Part shown: positions 7,002-16,146 of the stretch, in pieces | Layout: each line of letters begins with the position of its first letter | Position numbering within the stretch: position 1 is the first letter of the stretch | DNA from: Gammaproteobacteria bacterium | GTDB lineage: Bacteria; Pseudomonadota; Gammaproteobacteria; HK1 | Direction of reading: 5' to 3' | DNA: 37,979 nt | NCBI GenBank assembly: GCA_022823045.1 | Contig: JAJDXW010000122.1 | Location: 1 to 37,979, forward strand | Notes under the pieces: generated by a model | Database searches by the model: none | What the model was told of the DNA's origin: nothing | What the model saw: the letters and a program-made list of their open reading frames with translations, nothing else | Made by a program: the position numbers and the translations under genes

Positions 7002-8372
7002 ATGCGCATCCACGTCCTCGGGATCGGCGGCACCTTCATGGCCGCACTTGCGTGCATCGCGCGCGAGCTCGGGCACGAGGTGGAGGGGTCGGATGCCGGC
7101 CTCTATCCGCCGATGAACGAGGTGCTGGCGGAGGCGGGGATCCCGGTGCGCGAGGGCTATCGGGCGGAGCACCTCGACCCCGCGCCTGACCAGGTGGTGG
7201 TCGGAAATGCGATGACCCGGGGCAATCCGGCCGTCGAGCACATGCTGGACGAAGGGCTCGACTACGAGTCCGGGCCGTCCTGGCTCGCCCGGCACGCACT
7301 CCGGGGGCGCCACGTAATCGCCGTCGCGGGCACCCACGGCAAGACCACGGTGTCGAGCCTCGTCGCCTGGATTCTCGAAAGCACGGGGCGGAAACCCGGC
7401 TGGCTCATCGGAGGGATGGCCCCCCAGCTCGGAACGCCGGGCCGGCTCGGCTCGGGCCCGCACTTCGTCATCGAGGCCGACGAATACGACACCGCCTTCT
7501 TCGACAAGCGCTCGAAGTTCATCCACTACCGGCCCCGCACCCTCGTCGTCAACAACCTCGAGTACGACCACGCGGACATCTTCGACGACCTCGCGGCGAT
7601 CGAGCGGCAGTTTCATCATCTCGTGCGCACCGTCCCCACGAGTGGCTGCATCGTCGCCGGCGGCCCGGAGGTGGAACGGGTGCTCGCCATGGAATGCTGG
7701 ACGAAGGTGGTGCGGCTCGGCTACGGCGCGGGCGGCGGCGGGCTCTCGGCGCGCGCGCTCGAGCCGGACGGCTCCCGCTTCGAGGTGCGGGCGGACGGCG
7801 CGGGCGGTGGGCGGCGCATCGACGTCGAATGGAAGCTCGCGGGCGCCCACAACCTGCACAACGCCCTCGCGGCCCTCGCGGCCGCCCGCGCGGCGGGCGT
7901 GGACGTCGCGGATGGCGCGCGGGCGCTCGGGGAATTCGACGGAGTCGCGCGGCGACTCGAGGTCGCCGGCGCCGCGGGCGGAGTCACCGTCTACGACGAT
8001 TTCGCCCATCATCCGACCGCGATCCGGGCCACCGTCGAGGCGTTGCGGGCGAGGACGGAGGGCGCCGGGCGGATCGTCGCGGTGCTCGAGCCGCGCTCCA
8101 ACACCATGCGGCGCGGCGTCCACCGTGACACCCTCGGGCCCAGCCTCGCGGCCGCGGACGAGGTGTTCGCCCTCGATCCCGGGGGGCTCGAGTGGTCGCT
8201 CGCCGGCGCGCTCGGCCCGCGCGCCCGGGTCCGCACGGACGTAGAATCGCTGGTCGAGGCGATCGCGGGCCTCGTCCGGCCCGGCGACCGGGTACTGGTG
8301 ATGAGCAACGGCAGTTTCGACGGTCTGCACCGGCGGCTTCTCGCCCGCCTCTCCGGCGAGGAGGCAGCGTGA
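7002..8372 (+). CDS. mpl: UDP-N-acetylmuramate:L-alanyl-gamma-D-glutamyl-meso-diaminopimelate ligase
   Basis: 456 residues, the usual length for Mpl. The N-terminal Rossmann part begins MRIHVLGIGGTFMAALACIA. The ATP loop GTHGKTT is at residues 110-116. The central domain has ADEYDTAFFDKRSKF and VVNNLEYDHADIF, and the C-terminal ligase domain has YDDFAHHPTAI. Mpl attaches recycled murein tripeptide to UDP-MurNAc in the cytoplasm, saving the MurC-MurE steps. Its presence fits a Gram-negative with peptidoglycan recycling. The stop overlaps the ubiX start (GTGA), so the two are translationally coupled. Confidence 0.95.
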   Translation: MRIHVLGIGGTFMAALACIARELGHEVEGSDAGLYPPMNEVLAEAGIPVREGYRAEHLDPAPDQVVVGNAMTRGNPAVEHMLDEGLDYESGPSWLARHALRGRHVIAVAGTHGKTTVSSLVAWILESTGRKPGWLIGGMAPQLGTPGRLGSGPHFVIEADEYDTAFFDKRSKFIHYRPRTLVVNNLEYDHADIFDDLAAIERQFHHLVRTVPTSGCIVAGGPEVERVLAMECWTKVVRLGYGAGGGGLSARALEPDGSRFEVRADGAGGGRRIDVEWKLAGAHNLHNALAALAAARAAGVDVADGARALGEFDGVARRLEVAGAAGGVTVYDDFAHHPTAIRATVEALRARTEGAGRIVAVLEPRSNTMRRGVHRDTLGPSLAAADEVFALDPGGLEWSLAGALGPRARVRTDVESLVEAIAGLVRPGDRVLVMSNGSFDGLHRRLLARLSGEEAA

Positions 8373-8992
8373 GCGGCGCGCGCGACGCGGTCCTCGTCGC
8401 GATGACCGGCGCCTCGGGCGCCGCCTACGGCCTCCGGCTCATCGACCTTCTTCTGCGCGCGGGAACGACAGTGCAGGTGGTCCTGAGCGGGCCGGGGCGA
8501 ACGGTGATCAACACCGAGACCCCCCTTCGCCTCGGCAAGAGCCCGGCCGAGATCCGGAAGGGTCTGCTCGCCCACCTCGCCCGCGACGACGATGCCGCGC
8601 TCCGGGTGTTCGGGACGGACGACTGGTTCGCCCCGCCCGCGAGCGGCTCCAACCCCCCCGCCGCGGTGGTCGTTTGCCCCTGCACGACGGGCACCCTCGG
8701 CGCGGTGGCGGCGGGGACGAGCCGAAACCTCATCGAGAGGGCCGCCGACGTCGCCCTCAAGGAGGGACGGCAGCTCGTCCTCGTGGTCCGGGAGACGCCA
8801 TTCTCCGCGGTGCACCTGGAGAACATGCTGCGTCTCGCCCGCGCGGGGGCGGCCATCCTCCCCGCGAACCCCGGCTTCTACCACCGGCCGGAGACGGTCT
8901 CCGATCTCGTGGACTTCGTGGTCGCCCGGATTCTCGACCGGATCGGGGTCGAGCACGACCTGGTGCCCCGCTGGGCGGCGGAGCGGGAGTAG
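8369..8992 (+). CDS. ubiX: UbiX-type flavin prenyltransferase
   Basis: 207 residues from a GTG at 8369 that overlaps the mpl stop, with a GAGGAG ribosome site seven bases upstream. It has the flavoprotein opening VLVAMTGASGAAYGLRLIDL and the PCTTGTLGAVAAGTSRNLIE segment that binds the flavin and prenyl phosphate. UbiX makes prenylated FMN, the cofactor of UbiD decarboxylases including the one in ubiquinone synthesis. An mpl-ubiX neighbourhood is a known arrangement in Gammaproteobacteria. Nothing looks odd in the sequence. Confidence 0.9.
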   Translation: MSGARDAVLVAMTGASGAAYGLRLIDLLLRAGTTVQVVLSGPGRTVINTETPLRLGKSPAEIRKGLLAHLARDDDAALRVFGTDDWFAPPASGSNPPAAVVVCPCTTGTLGAVAAGTSRNLIERAADVALKEGRQLVLVVRETPFSAVHLENMLRLARAGAAILPANPGFYHRPETVSDLVDFVVARILDRIGVEHDLVPRWAAERE

Positions 8993-9085
8993 CGCGCCGG
9001 GGAGATGCTTCGCGCCGGGGTCGGCCCGCTTGCGACCGTCGATTCCAGCGCGCGGGCCGATTCGAGCCTCGGGCTGCGGGAAAGT

Positions 9086-9113
9086 GCGCGGGCGGCGAGA
9101 CCGCCGCCCGCGC
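9086..9113. terminator. Bidirectional hairpin between ubiX and the ABC binding-protein gene
   Basis: A perfect 11-bp stem (GCGCGGGCGGC / GCCGCCCGCGC) with a 6-base loop sits between the converging ends at 8992 and 9138. Read leftward it is followed by ACTTTCCC, a weak T tract. It probably ends the leftward transporter operon and possibly ubiX. Confidence 0.55.
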
Positions 9114-9137
9114 GGGGCATCGTTCGATTCGGGCCGG

Positions 9138-10127
9138 TCAGCGACCCATCTTCGGGCGAGAGTAACGGTTGCAGTTCACGGTGAGCGCGTCGGCGTCGGA
9201 GTTCTTGTCGATCATGACGAACGGTCCCGACCAGACTTGGGGCACCTCCTCGCCCTTGCTGTGGGCGACGAACGCATCGGCGACCCCCACCCCGCCGTCG
9301 TCGATGCAGCGAAGCACCGAGGCGGTGAGCCATCCTTCCTTCATGGCCACGATTTCGTCGCCGGTACCGCCGAAGCCCATCGTCGCGATCTCGTCCGACT
9401 TGCCTATCTGACGAACCGCCTGGCCGGCGCCGAGACCGATGGTGGTCGACACCCCGTAGATCATGTCGAGGTCGGGGTGGGCGGTGAGCATGTTCTGCGC
9501 CGCGTCGTAGGCCTTGCTGCGGTCGAAGTCGGTGTAGGGGCCGACGATCACCTCGATGTCGGGATACTTGTCGACGACCTCGAGGAAGCCGTTCTTTCGC
9601 TGGTCGCTCGCGACGCCGGGGGCGCCCTGCAGGATCGCCACCTTGCCCTTGCCGTCCAGCCACTTCACCGCCCACTCGCCGGTCATCACCCCGCCCGGGT
9701 AGTGCGCGAAGGCGATGTAGCTCATCGCGCGGGCCATCTCGTCCTCGTGCGGCTCGATGTAGTTGTAGACCACGGTGGGAACCCCCGCCTGCTTGAGCTT
9801 GCGCAGGGCCGGAATCGCGGCCTCGTACTCGGTCGGACCGAGAAACACGTAGTCGACCCCACGGGCGATCACGGACTCGACCTGGGCGAGCTGGCCGGCG
9901 TGGTCGACGTGGCTGATTACCGCGAGGGCCTGGATCTCGTACTCGACTCCAAGCTCGTCGAGCCGGCCCTGAATGGCCCAGAAGGTGCGCTCCCAGGCGT
10001 CGGAAATGTCGAAGGATGGCGACAGGTACGCGATTCGCATCGGCTCGGCGCGAGCCGCGGTGGTGGCGAAAGCGGCCGCGAACGCGGCGAGCGCGGTCAG
10101 GGCAATCAGGAGGCGACGACTGAACAT
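9138..10127 (-). CDS. ABC sugar/polyol transporter periplasmic binding protein
   Basis: 329 residues with a signal peptide (MFSRRLLIALTALAAFAAAF, cleavage probably after ARA at residue 27). The mature part has the type-I binding fold: MRIAYLSPSFDISDAWERTF, then YVFLGPTEYEAAIPALRKLK and YNYIEPHEDEM. This is the RbsB/TorT-like family that feeds simple sugars or polyols to an RbsC-type permease. It is the last gene of a three-gene leftward operon (ATPase, permease, binding protein). The substrate is not readable, but the adjacent xylitol-dehydrogenase-like gene argues for a pentitol or related polyol. Confidence 0.85.
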   Translation of the reverse strand: MFSRRLLIALTALAAFAAAFATTAARAEPMRIAYLSPSFDISDAWERTFWAIQGRLDELGVEYEIQALAVISHVDHAGQLAQVESVIARGVDYVFLGPTEYEAAIPALRKLKQAGVPTVVYNYIEPHEDEMARAMSYIAFAHYPGGVMTGEWAVKWLDGKGKVAILQGAPGVASDQRKNGFLEVVDKYPDIEVIVGPYTDFDRSKAYDAAQNMLTAHPDLDMIYGVSTTIGLGAGQAVRQIGKSDEIATMGFGGTGDEIVAMKEGWLTASVLRCIDDGGVGVADAFVAHSKGEEVPQVWSGPFVMIDKNSDADALTVNCNRYSRPKMGR

Positions 10128-10152
10128 GAGCTGAGCTCCCTTGGTGGTTGCA

Positions 10153-11184
10153 CTACGTGCGGCCCTCGAACCAGGACCGCGGGAAAAGCGCGAGCGCGGA
10201 AACCCGACGCTCGCGCAGGTTGGCGATGGCGACCGCGATGAGGACGATCGCGCCCATCACGACGAGCTGCCAGAAGTAGTCCACACCCGCGATGACGAGC
10301 GCGTTGGTCATCATCGAGAGCAGCAGCGCCCCGAGCACGGTCCCGTAGATCGTGCCGCGCCCGCCGAAGAGGCTCGTGCCGCCGATGATCACCGCGGCGA
10401 TGACGTGGATCTCCATCGACGTCCCGATCGTGGCCTGCGTCGAGTCGATGCGCGCGATCATGATGAGGCCGCCGAGCGCGGTCACGAGCCCCATCAGCGC
10501 GTAGACCATGAGCTCGATCCGGCCGACCGGCACGCCGGCGAGGCGCGCCGACTCCCGGTTGCCGCCGATGGCGCGCACGTGCAGGCCGAAGCGGGTGTAG
10601 TTGAAGAGCCAGGCGCCGAACAGGGCGAAGAGGAAAGCGATGATCACCGGCACCGGAATGCCGGCGACCGTGCCCTGTCCGAACCACGTGACCGACGACG
10701 GCAGCCCGTAATGCATGTTCCCGGCCGAGTGAACGAGGGCGAGCCCCCGGAGGGCCACCATCATTCCGAGGGTCGCAATGAACGGAGGGATCTTGACGAA
10801 GGCGACGAGGAAGCCGGTGAAGCAGCCGATGAGGCCGCCCAGCGCGAACATGACGAGGACCCCGAGACCGGGGTGCATGCCCTCCTTGATGAGCTCGAAG
10901 CCGATGACAGTGACGAGCGCGAGGAGGGCCCCGACCGAGAGGTCGATGCCGGCGTTCGTGATGACGAAGGTCATACCGACCGCGATGATCAGGTAGTACG
11001 AAGCCTGGGTCAGGATGTTGATGAAGTTGACCACCGTCGCGAAGCGCGGGTTGATGAGCGAGAAGATCACCGCGAGGACGATCACGACGATCGTCAGCCC
11101 CAAGCCCTCGAAGAGCCAGCGTCGGTCCGCGTGGCCGATGGCCGCCGCGGAGGGGATGGCGGCTGCTCCGGGGGACTCGTTCAT
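10153..11184 (-). CDS. ABC sugar/polyol transporter permease (RbsC/FrcC family)
   Basis: 343 residues with eight to ten hydrophobic helices and the family motifs VNFINILTQASYYLIIAVGM, TNAGIDLSVGALLALVT and IAAVIIGGTSLFGGRGTIYG. It forms the inner-membrane channel, presumably as a homodimer. The ATG at 11184 is preceded by GAGGAG that overlaps the stop region of the ATPase gene (7 bp apart). The binding-protein gene follows 25 bp downstream. Confidence 0.9.
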   Translation of the reverse strand: MNESPGAAAIPSAAAIGHADRRWLFEGLGLTIVVIVLAVIFSLINPRFATVVNFINILTQASYYLIIAVGMTFVITNAGIDLSVGALLALVTVIGFELIKEGMHPGLGVLVMFALGGLIGCFTGFLVAFVKIPPFIATLGMMVALRGLALVHSAGNMHYGLPSSVTWFGQGTVAGIPVPVIIAFLFALFGAWLFNYTRFGLHVRAIGGNRESARLAGVPVGRIELMVYALMGLVTALGGLIMIARIDSTQATIGTSMEIHVIAAVIIGGTSLFGGRGTIYGTVLGALLLSMMTNALVIAGVDYFWQLVVMGAIVLIAVAIANLRERRVSALALFPRSWFEGRT

Positions 11185-11191
11185 GGGCTCC

Positions 11192-11962
11192 TCACGCGGC
11201 TTCGCCGAAGGTGATCATCCGGACGATCGCTTCGCGCGTGGTCGAGGCGGCCTCCACCACGCCGAGCAGCCGGCCGTTCTTCATGACCGCAATGCGATCG
11301 GCGAGCTGGAACACGTGCTCCAGGTTGTGGCTGATGACGATGATGCTGATGCCGCGATCGCGCATGTTCCGGACCAGCTCGAGCACCCGCGCGCCTTCTT
11401 CGACGCCGAGCGCCGCCATCGGCTCGTCCATGATGACGAGCCGGACCTCCTGGAGGAGGAGCCGGCTGATCGCGACCGTCTGGCGCTGGCCGCCGGAGAG
11501 CCGGATGACCGGGTCGTTCAGCCGCGGCAGGTGGACCCCGAAGCGGTCGAGGAGCTCGATCGTGCGCTGGCGCATCTCGCCGTGATCGAGCTGCGGCACG
11601 AGCCCGAGGACGCGGGTCCGAAGCTCGCGGCCGAGAAACACGTTCTCGGGCACGTCGAGGGTGTCGACCAGACCGAGCCCCTGGTGCAGGCATCCGATGC
11701 CCGCCGCGTCCGCATCGCGCGGCGTGCGCATCCGGAGGGGGACCCCCTCCATCTCCACGTGGCCGGCGTCGGGCGGCTGGGCGCCGGCGATGGCCTTGAT
11801 GAGGGTCGACTTGCCGGCCCCGTTGTCGCCGACCAGGGCCAGCACCTCGCCACGGTAGACGTCGAAGGTGACCGAATCGACCGCCTTGAGGCCGCCGTAG
11901 CTCTTGTCGAGGCCGACGACCCGCATGAGCACGTCGGAGGCGGTGGGCCGCGAATCACTCAA
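11192..11962 (-). CDS. ABC sugar/polyol transporter ATP-binding protein (single domain)
   Basis: 256 residues from a TTG at 11962 preceded by GGAGGT nine bases away. An in-frame GTG at 11986 would add eight residues but has no ribosome site. Walker [10 protein letters not shown] is at about 45-53, signature LSGGQRQ at about 155-161 and Walker B LVIMDE at about 175-180. Many RbsA/MglA-type ATPases are tandem duplications near 500 residues. This is the half-size, FrcA-like version and must act as a homodimer. It is the first gene of the operon, divergent from the dehydrogenase at 12354. Confidence 0.85.
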   Translation of the reverse strand: MSDSRPTASDVLMRVVGLDKSYGGLKAVDSVTFDVYRGEVLALVGDNGAGKSTLIKAIAGAQPPDAGHVEMEGVPLRMRTPRDADAAGIGCLHQGLGLVDTLDVPENVFLGRELRTRVLGLVPQLDHGEMRQRTIELLDRFGVHLPRLNDPVIRLSGGQRQTVAISRLLLQEVRLVIMDEPMAALGVEEGARVLELVRNMRDRGISIIVISHNLEHVFQLADRIAVMKNGRLLGVVEAASTTREAIVRMITFGEAA

Positions 11963-12353
11963 TGTCGTCCCACCTCCCGCGCCCACGTTCGTTTCCTGGC
12001 ATCAGTTGCACCTCTCCGCGCCATCGCGCGGAGTCCCCGTCAAGTTCCTTGAGTCCGAGTCCGGAGCCCGGTCCCGAGCCGGTTCGCTCCGGATCCGGCC
12101 CCCTCATGCTAGCGAGCCCGCCGTACCAGGGCAAACCGCAGGTGCGAATCCTCGCGCAGACACCCCCTCCACGCACGCGTCCGCGGGCGGACCCCCGCCA
12201 CCCCGGCCGCCGGCGGAGGCACACGAGCGGTCCGTGTGGTGGCGGGGCTTGTTCGCCGAGTCGGGCGGCCTCATCATCGGGACATCGGTGAAACCCGCGG
12301 GTCGAGGTCACTCCGACAGAGCTCGCCCGCCGGAAAACTGGAGGAAGAACGAA
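11963..12353. promoter_or_regulatory. 391-bp divergent intergenic region, no gene
   Basis: It separates the leftward transporter operon from the rightward dehydrogenase gene and so must contain both promoters. I find no convincing -35/-10 pair; the region is GC-rich and proline-codon rich in every frame. The right end carries GGAGGAA at 12340-12346, a strong ribosome site for the ATG at 12354. Short open frames crossing it lack coding character. Confidence 0.5.
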
Positions 12354-13397
12354 ATGAAGGCACTGGTCCTAGAACGAAAGGACGAGCTGTCCCTGCGGCC
12401 CATCGACGTCGAGGAGGCGCTGGGGCCGCGCGACGTGCGCATCGCCCTCAAGCGGGTCGGCGTCTGCGGGAGCGACGTCCACTACTACGCACACGGAGGG
12501 ATCGGCCCCTTCATCGTCAAGGAGCCCATGATCCTCGGCCACGAGGCGTCGGGCGAGGTGGTCGAGATCGGGTCGGCGGTCACTTCGCTCGCGGTCGGCG
12601 ATCGGGTCTGCATGGAGCCCGGGATCCCCGATCCCGACAGTCGGCCGACCCGCCTCGGAAAGTACAACCTCGACCCCGCCGTCCGCTTCTGGGCGACCCC
12701 GCCGGTTCACGGGGTGCTGCGGCCGACCGTCGTCCATCCCGCCGACTTCACGTTCAGGCTCCCCGACAACGTGTCGGACGGGGCGGGCGCCATGGTCGAA
12801 CCTCTCGCGACCGGGGTCTACGCCACGACCAAGGCACAGATCCAGCCGGGCGAGGTCGCCCTCGTCATCGGCGCGGGCACGATCGGCATGGTGACGGTGC
12901 TCGCGGCCCTCGCGGCCGGGTGCAGCCGGGTGATCGTGAGCGACGTGCAGGAGCCGAAGCTCGACCTCGCGGCCCGGTTCGGCGCGGTTATCCCGGTGAA
13001 CGTGCGCAGCGAGAGCCTCGCCGAGGTGGTCGGCCGCGAGACCGACGGGTGGGGCGCCGACGTGGTGTTCGAGGCCTCGGGGAACGAGCGGGCCGCCGCC
13101 GAAGTATTCGACCATGTGTGCCCCGGGGGCCGGGTCGTCTTCATCGGTATGCCCGGAGCCCCCATCGCCTACGACGTGCTCGCGGCGCAGGTCAAGGAGG
13201 CGCGGGTCGAGCACATCTTCCGCTACGCGCACATCTGGCCGCGCGCGGTGGCGATGCTCGCGTCCGGAAAGATCGACGTGACCCCGCTCATCACGGAGAC
13301 GTACGGCTTCGGCGACAGCATCGAGGCGTTCGACTACGCGCGAAGCGCCCCGCCCGGCACCGTCAAGGTGCAGATCGAAATGACGGCAGGCGCGTAG
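12354..13397 (+). CDS. Zinc-dependent polyol dehydrogenase, xylitol dehydrogenase-like
   Basis: 347 residues of the medium-chain dehydrogenase family. Catalytic zinc ligands are visible as Cys38 ([10 protein letters not shown]), His63 and Glu64 (LGHEASGE). The NAD-binding GAGTIGMV loop follows [20 protein letters not shown]. The stretch [20 protein letters not shown], then [13 protein letters not shown], is typical of bacterial NAD-xylitol/sorbitol dehydrogenases that lack the structural-zinc cysteines. It likely oxidises a polyol imported by the divergent ABC system. The ATG at 12354 has a strong GGAGGAA site. The exact polyol is inference. Confidence 0.85.
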   Translation: MKALVLERKDELSLRPIDVEEALGPRDVRIALKRVGVCGSDVHYYAHGGIGPFIVKEPMILGHEASGEVVEIGSAVTSLAVGDRVCMEPGIPDPDSRPTRLGKYNLDPAVRFWATPPVHGVLRPTVVHPADFTFRLPDNVSDGAGAMVEPLATGVYATTKAQIQPGEVALVIGAGTIGMVTVLAALAAGCSRVIVSDVQEPKLDLAARFGAVIPVNVRSESLAEVVGRETDGWGADVVFEASGNERAAAEVFDHVCPGGRVVFIGMPGAPIAYDVLAAQVKEARVEHIFRYAHIWPRAVAMLASGKIDVTPLITETYGFGDSIEAFDYARSAPPGTVKVQIEMTAGA

Positions 13398-13432
13398 ATC
13401 CGGACGATCCGCGCCAACGCGTCGCCCGCGAG

Positions 13433-13449
13433 CGATCGGGCCGATCGCG
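13433..13449. terminator. Short GC palindrome between converging genes
   Basis: GCGATCGG-G-CCGATCGC directly abuts the stop of the leftward SDR (13450) and lies 35 bp after the dehydrogenase stop. It may serve as a compact two-way terminator, though there is no T tract. Confidence 0.35.
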
Positions 13450-14220
13450 TCAGAGCGCGGTGTAGCCGCCGTCGAGCATGATCGTGTCGCCGTTGATCAT
13501 GTCGGAGGCGGGCGACGCGAGGTAGAGCACGAGATCGGCGACCTCCACCGGCTGCCCGAAACGGCCGGCCGGGATCTTCGCCCGCATCGGATCGCCCTTC
13601 TCCGGGGGGCCCCAGACCCGCTCGCCCATGGGGGTCAGGATCACCGTCGGGCAGACCGCGTTGCACTGGATGTTGTGCTGCGCCCACTCGCAGGTCATCG
13701 CCTTGGTGAGCGCGTTGAGGCCGTTCTTGGAGGCCGCGTAAGCGCAGTGGTCGGGGATGGCCACGATGCCCGTCTGCGACGAGACGTTGACGATCTTTCC
13801 CCGCTTGCGTTCGATCATCCCCGGAGCCAACTCCTGCGCGAGCAAAAGCGGCGCCCGGAGATTGACGGCCAGAGTGCGGTCCCAGTCCTCCGCCCGCGTC
13901 TCGAGAAGGGACTGCGGCTGGGAGTACGCGGCGTTGTTGACGAGGATGTCGATCGCCCCGAAATGGGTGAGGGCCTTACGCGCCGCGGCGCGGGGCCCAT
14001 CGACGGTGGCGAGCTCGGCCTCGACAGTCAGGCATTCCCGATCCGCTGCCTCGACCGCCGAGCGCGCTTCGGCGAGTCCCTCGGGGTCGCGTGCCACGGC
14101 GACGATGTCGGCGCCCGCGTCGGCGAGGACGGCGCAAATCTCGAGGCCGATCCCCTTGGACGCCCCGGTAACCAGCGCTCGTCGGCCGGCCAGCGAGAAT
14201 CGTTCGACATACCGCGCCAT
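13450..14220 (-). CDS. Short-chain dehydrogenase/reductase
   Basis: 256 residues from the ATG at 14220, preceded by GGAGAG; a GTG two codons upstream is less likely. SDR motifs: TGASKGIGLE for the cofactor, ILVNNAAYSQ, and the catalytic Ser-Tyr-Lys set in VSSQTGIVAIPDHCAYAASK. The tail SPASDMINGDTIMLDGGYTA is classical. It converges with the xylitol-dehydrogenase-like gene, so a sugar or polyol substrate (such as a ketose or tetritol) is plausible. The substrate itself cannot be read. Confidence 0.85.
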   Translation of the reverse strand: MARYVERFSLAGRRALVTGASKGIGLEICAVLADAGADIVAVARDPEGLAEARSAVEAADRECLTVEAELATVDGPRAAARKALTHFGAIDILVNNAAYSQPQSLLETRAEDWDRTLAVNLRAPLLLAQELAPGMIERKRGKIVNVSSQTGIVAIPDHCAYAASKNGLNALTKAMTCEWAQHNIQCNAVCPTVILTPMGERVWGPPEKGDPMRAKIPAGRFGQPVEVADLVLYLASPASDMINGDTIMLDGGYTAL

Positions 14221-14458
14221 GCGCACTCTCCGATCATTTGGTCAACATGGACGACCCGCGCCGGGGCGACGGTGCGACCGAGCTCGGCGCCGGGACGGCG
14301 CGATGGTAGTCGAGTCTGCGGCCCTGGACACCCGAAGTGTGGCGGCGCGCCGGCGCAATCCGTGCCGTCCACGCCCTCCTCAACGAGTTCGGGGACGGCA
14401 TCGTGGTGCCGTCAGCGGTCGGGCGCTTCCACGTGTTCTGACGGTGCGGCCGCCGGCC

Positions 14459-14782
14459 TCAGGCGCGGCCGGTCGCCTGGCCGTCGCCGAACAGGGCCGC
14501 GCCCCGCTCGTCGATGATCTGCCGGGCCTTGCGAACGGACAGGGCCTCGGCCTCCTCACGCGTAGCGACGGTGTCGGCGCGTGTAAAGGTACGCTCCATT
14601 TCGACGTTCCCGGACTGCTTGACGATGACGCCGGCAACCCGCCACTGGTTCCCCTCGCGCACCGGTGCCGGGTGAATGACAAGCTCCTTGTAGACCACCG
14701 CCTCGCCGCGTTCGGCCGGCCCGTCCCCGGTGGAAGATCCGCCCGACAGGCCCTTGAGAAGTCGTGTCACGAACGATGCCAT
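14459..14782 (-). CDS. hlyU: HlyU-family protein
   Basis: 107 residues from the ATG at 14782: MASFVTRLLKGLSGG, then VVYKELVIHPAPVREGNQWR and VREEAEALSVRKARQIIDER-like sequence near the end. This is the compact HlyU family, first named from a Vibrio haemolysin activator. Most homologues are uncharacterised and are found singly in alpha- and gammaproteobacteria. The upstream region (14783-14870) is unusually AT-rich for this genome and probably carries its own promoter. Confidence 0.8.
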   Translation of the reverse strand: MASFVTRLLKGLSGGSSTGDGPAERGEAVVYKELVIHPAPVREGNQWRVAGVIVKQSGNVEMERTFTRADTVATREEAEALSVRKARQIIDERGAALFGDGQATGRA

Positions 14783-14944
14783 TTTTGAATGATTTCCAAA
14801 TGATGAAGGATACATATATTATTGATTTATGAGCAAAAAAATAGAGATTTGGCGGAGCAGAGGGCGCGGAGACGGTTCGATGCGATACCGCGAGCTCTCC
14901 GCCGGGAATCCGCGTCCGCCCGAGGGGCGGGCGGGGCACCCCGA

Positions 14945-16132
14945 TCAGCGGCCGGGGCCGTAGAGACCGAGGCGAAGCGAGGGGTCGCCCGGGACCCAGG
15001 TGTGGCGGTACTGCGAGCGGTCCCCCATTTCGCGGGTGCGCTCGAGGAGGTTCCGGCCGAGGTCGAGCTGGCCCGGCTCCCAGCGCGCGAGCGCCGCCAC
15101 CGGGTCGCCGCCCGCGTCGCGGAGCGCGTCCCGGAGCTTCCACGCGTCCTCGCACGCCTTGGCGGTGCCCGCCCCCGCGTGGGGCCGGACGGCGAACGCG
15201 GCGTCCCCCATGAGGGCGACGCGCCCGAACGCCATGTTCGCGACCTCGATGTCGTAGATCACCTGCACGAAGGGCCCCGTGGTCTTGTGCAGGACCTCCG
15301 CGATCTGGGGCGGCATGTGTTCGTCCGCGAACGCGAGGAAGCGGTCGACGTGCTCGCCGCGCACCGCGCCCGGCGGAAGCGACAGGGCCTGGCGCTCGCC
15401 CGAACGGTCGGTCATGAGATCGTCGATCTCGCCGCCGTCGGCGTAGTTGTGGTAGCAGACGAGGTTCGCGAGGCGCCGCCCCGGCTCGAGCTCGCCCTCG
15501 AGGCCCGGGATCGGGTAGACGAGGACGTGCCCGTCCGGGAGCACGCAGTACGTGAGCCCGTCCTTCAGCACCTCGAAGCTCGCGGGTTCGAGGTCGGACT
15601 CCGGGATCATCGCGCGCCACGCGACGTAGCCCGCGTACCGCTCGTGCGCGCCGGGGAGCAGTCTCGGACGGGAGGCGGAGGCGATCCCGTCCGCGCATAC
15701 CAGCATGTCGACGGTGCGGCTCGCTCCGTTCCCGAGCCGCACCGTCACCCCGCGGTGGTCCTGCGCGAAGTCGACCACTTCGGAGTCGAGGTGATAGCGC
15801 TCCTCCCCGAAGGCGCCCATGAGCCCGCGGTACACGGTGGTCCAGGACGAGAAACGGTAGTTCATGCGCTCCTGGTAGACGAGCTCGCCGCCCGCATCGA
15901 GGAACTGAAGCCACGGAAGCTCGATCTCGACGAGGCTCGCGTCGAGCTCGCTCGACTCCTCGAAGTAGCGGGTGGTCGAGGGGTGGGTGGCGATCCCCGC
16001 CCCCCGCGCCTTGAGCGCCTCGCTCGAGCGCTCGAAGACATCGACCTCGCAGCCGAGGTCGCGCAGCACGAGGGCGGCGGTGAGCCCGCCGAGGGATCCG
16101 CCGACGATGCCGACGTGGGGCCATGAACGCAT
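14945..16132 (-). CDS. FAD-dependent monooxygenase (2,6-dihydroxypyridine hydroxylase-like)
   Basis: 395 residues. FAD-binding GIVGGSLGGLTAALVLRDLG at the N-terminus, the DGxxSxxR-type motif CADGIASASRPRLL near 170, and GDAAFAVRPHAGAGTAKACE near 305 that closes the FAD site. This arrangement matches the PHBH-fold hydroxylases, closest by eye to 2,6-dihydroxypyridine and related N-heterocycle hydroxylases. It is 14 bp downstream of the large FAD/GcvT gene on the same strand and surely co-transcribed with it. The joint substrate is unknown; a methylated nitrogen compound is a reasonable guess. Confidence 0.75.
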   Translation of the reverse strand: MRSWPHVGIVGGSLGGLTAALVLRDLGCEVDVFERSSEALKARGAGIATHPSTTRYFEESSELDASLVEIELPWLQFLDAGGELVYQERMNYRFSSWTTVYRGLMGAFGEERYHLDSEVVDFAQDHRGVTVRLGNGASRTVDMLVCADGIASASRPRLLPGAHERYAGYVAWRAMIPESDLEPASFEVLKDGLTYCVLPDGHVLVYPIPGLEGELEPGRRLANLVCYHNYADGGEIDDLMTDRSGERQALSLPPGAVRGEHVDRFLAFADEHMPPQIAEVLHKTTGPFVQVIYDIEVANMAFGRVALMGDAAFAVRPHAGAGTAKACEDAWKLRDALRDAGGDPVAALARWEPGQLDLGRNLLERTREMGDRSQYRHTWVPGDPSLRLGLYGPGR

Positions 16133-16146
16133 GGTCGGTTCCTCGT

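Noticed and set aside
12130-12160. T-loop-like GGTGCGAATCC in the intergenic region before the polyol dehydrogenase
   Set aside because: Flanking bases do not form a T stem and no other tRNA arms are present.
14321-14442. Short rightward frame ending AIRAVHALLNEFGDGIVVPSAV between the SDR and hlyU
   Set aside because: No start codon with a ribosome site and no recognisable family; too short to claim as a relic.
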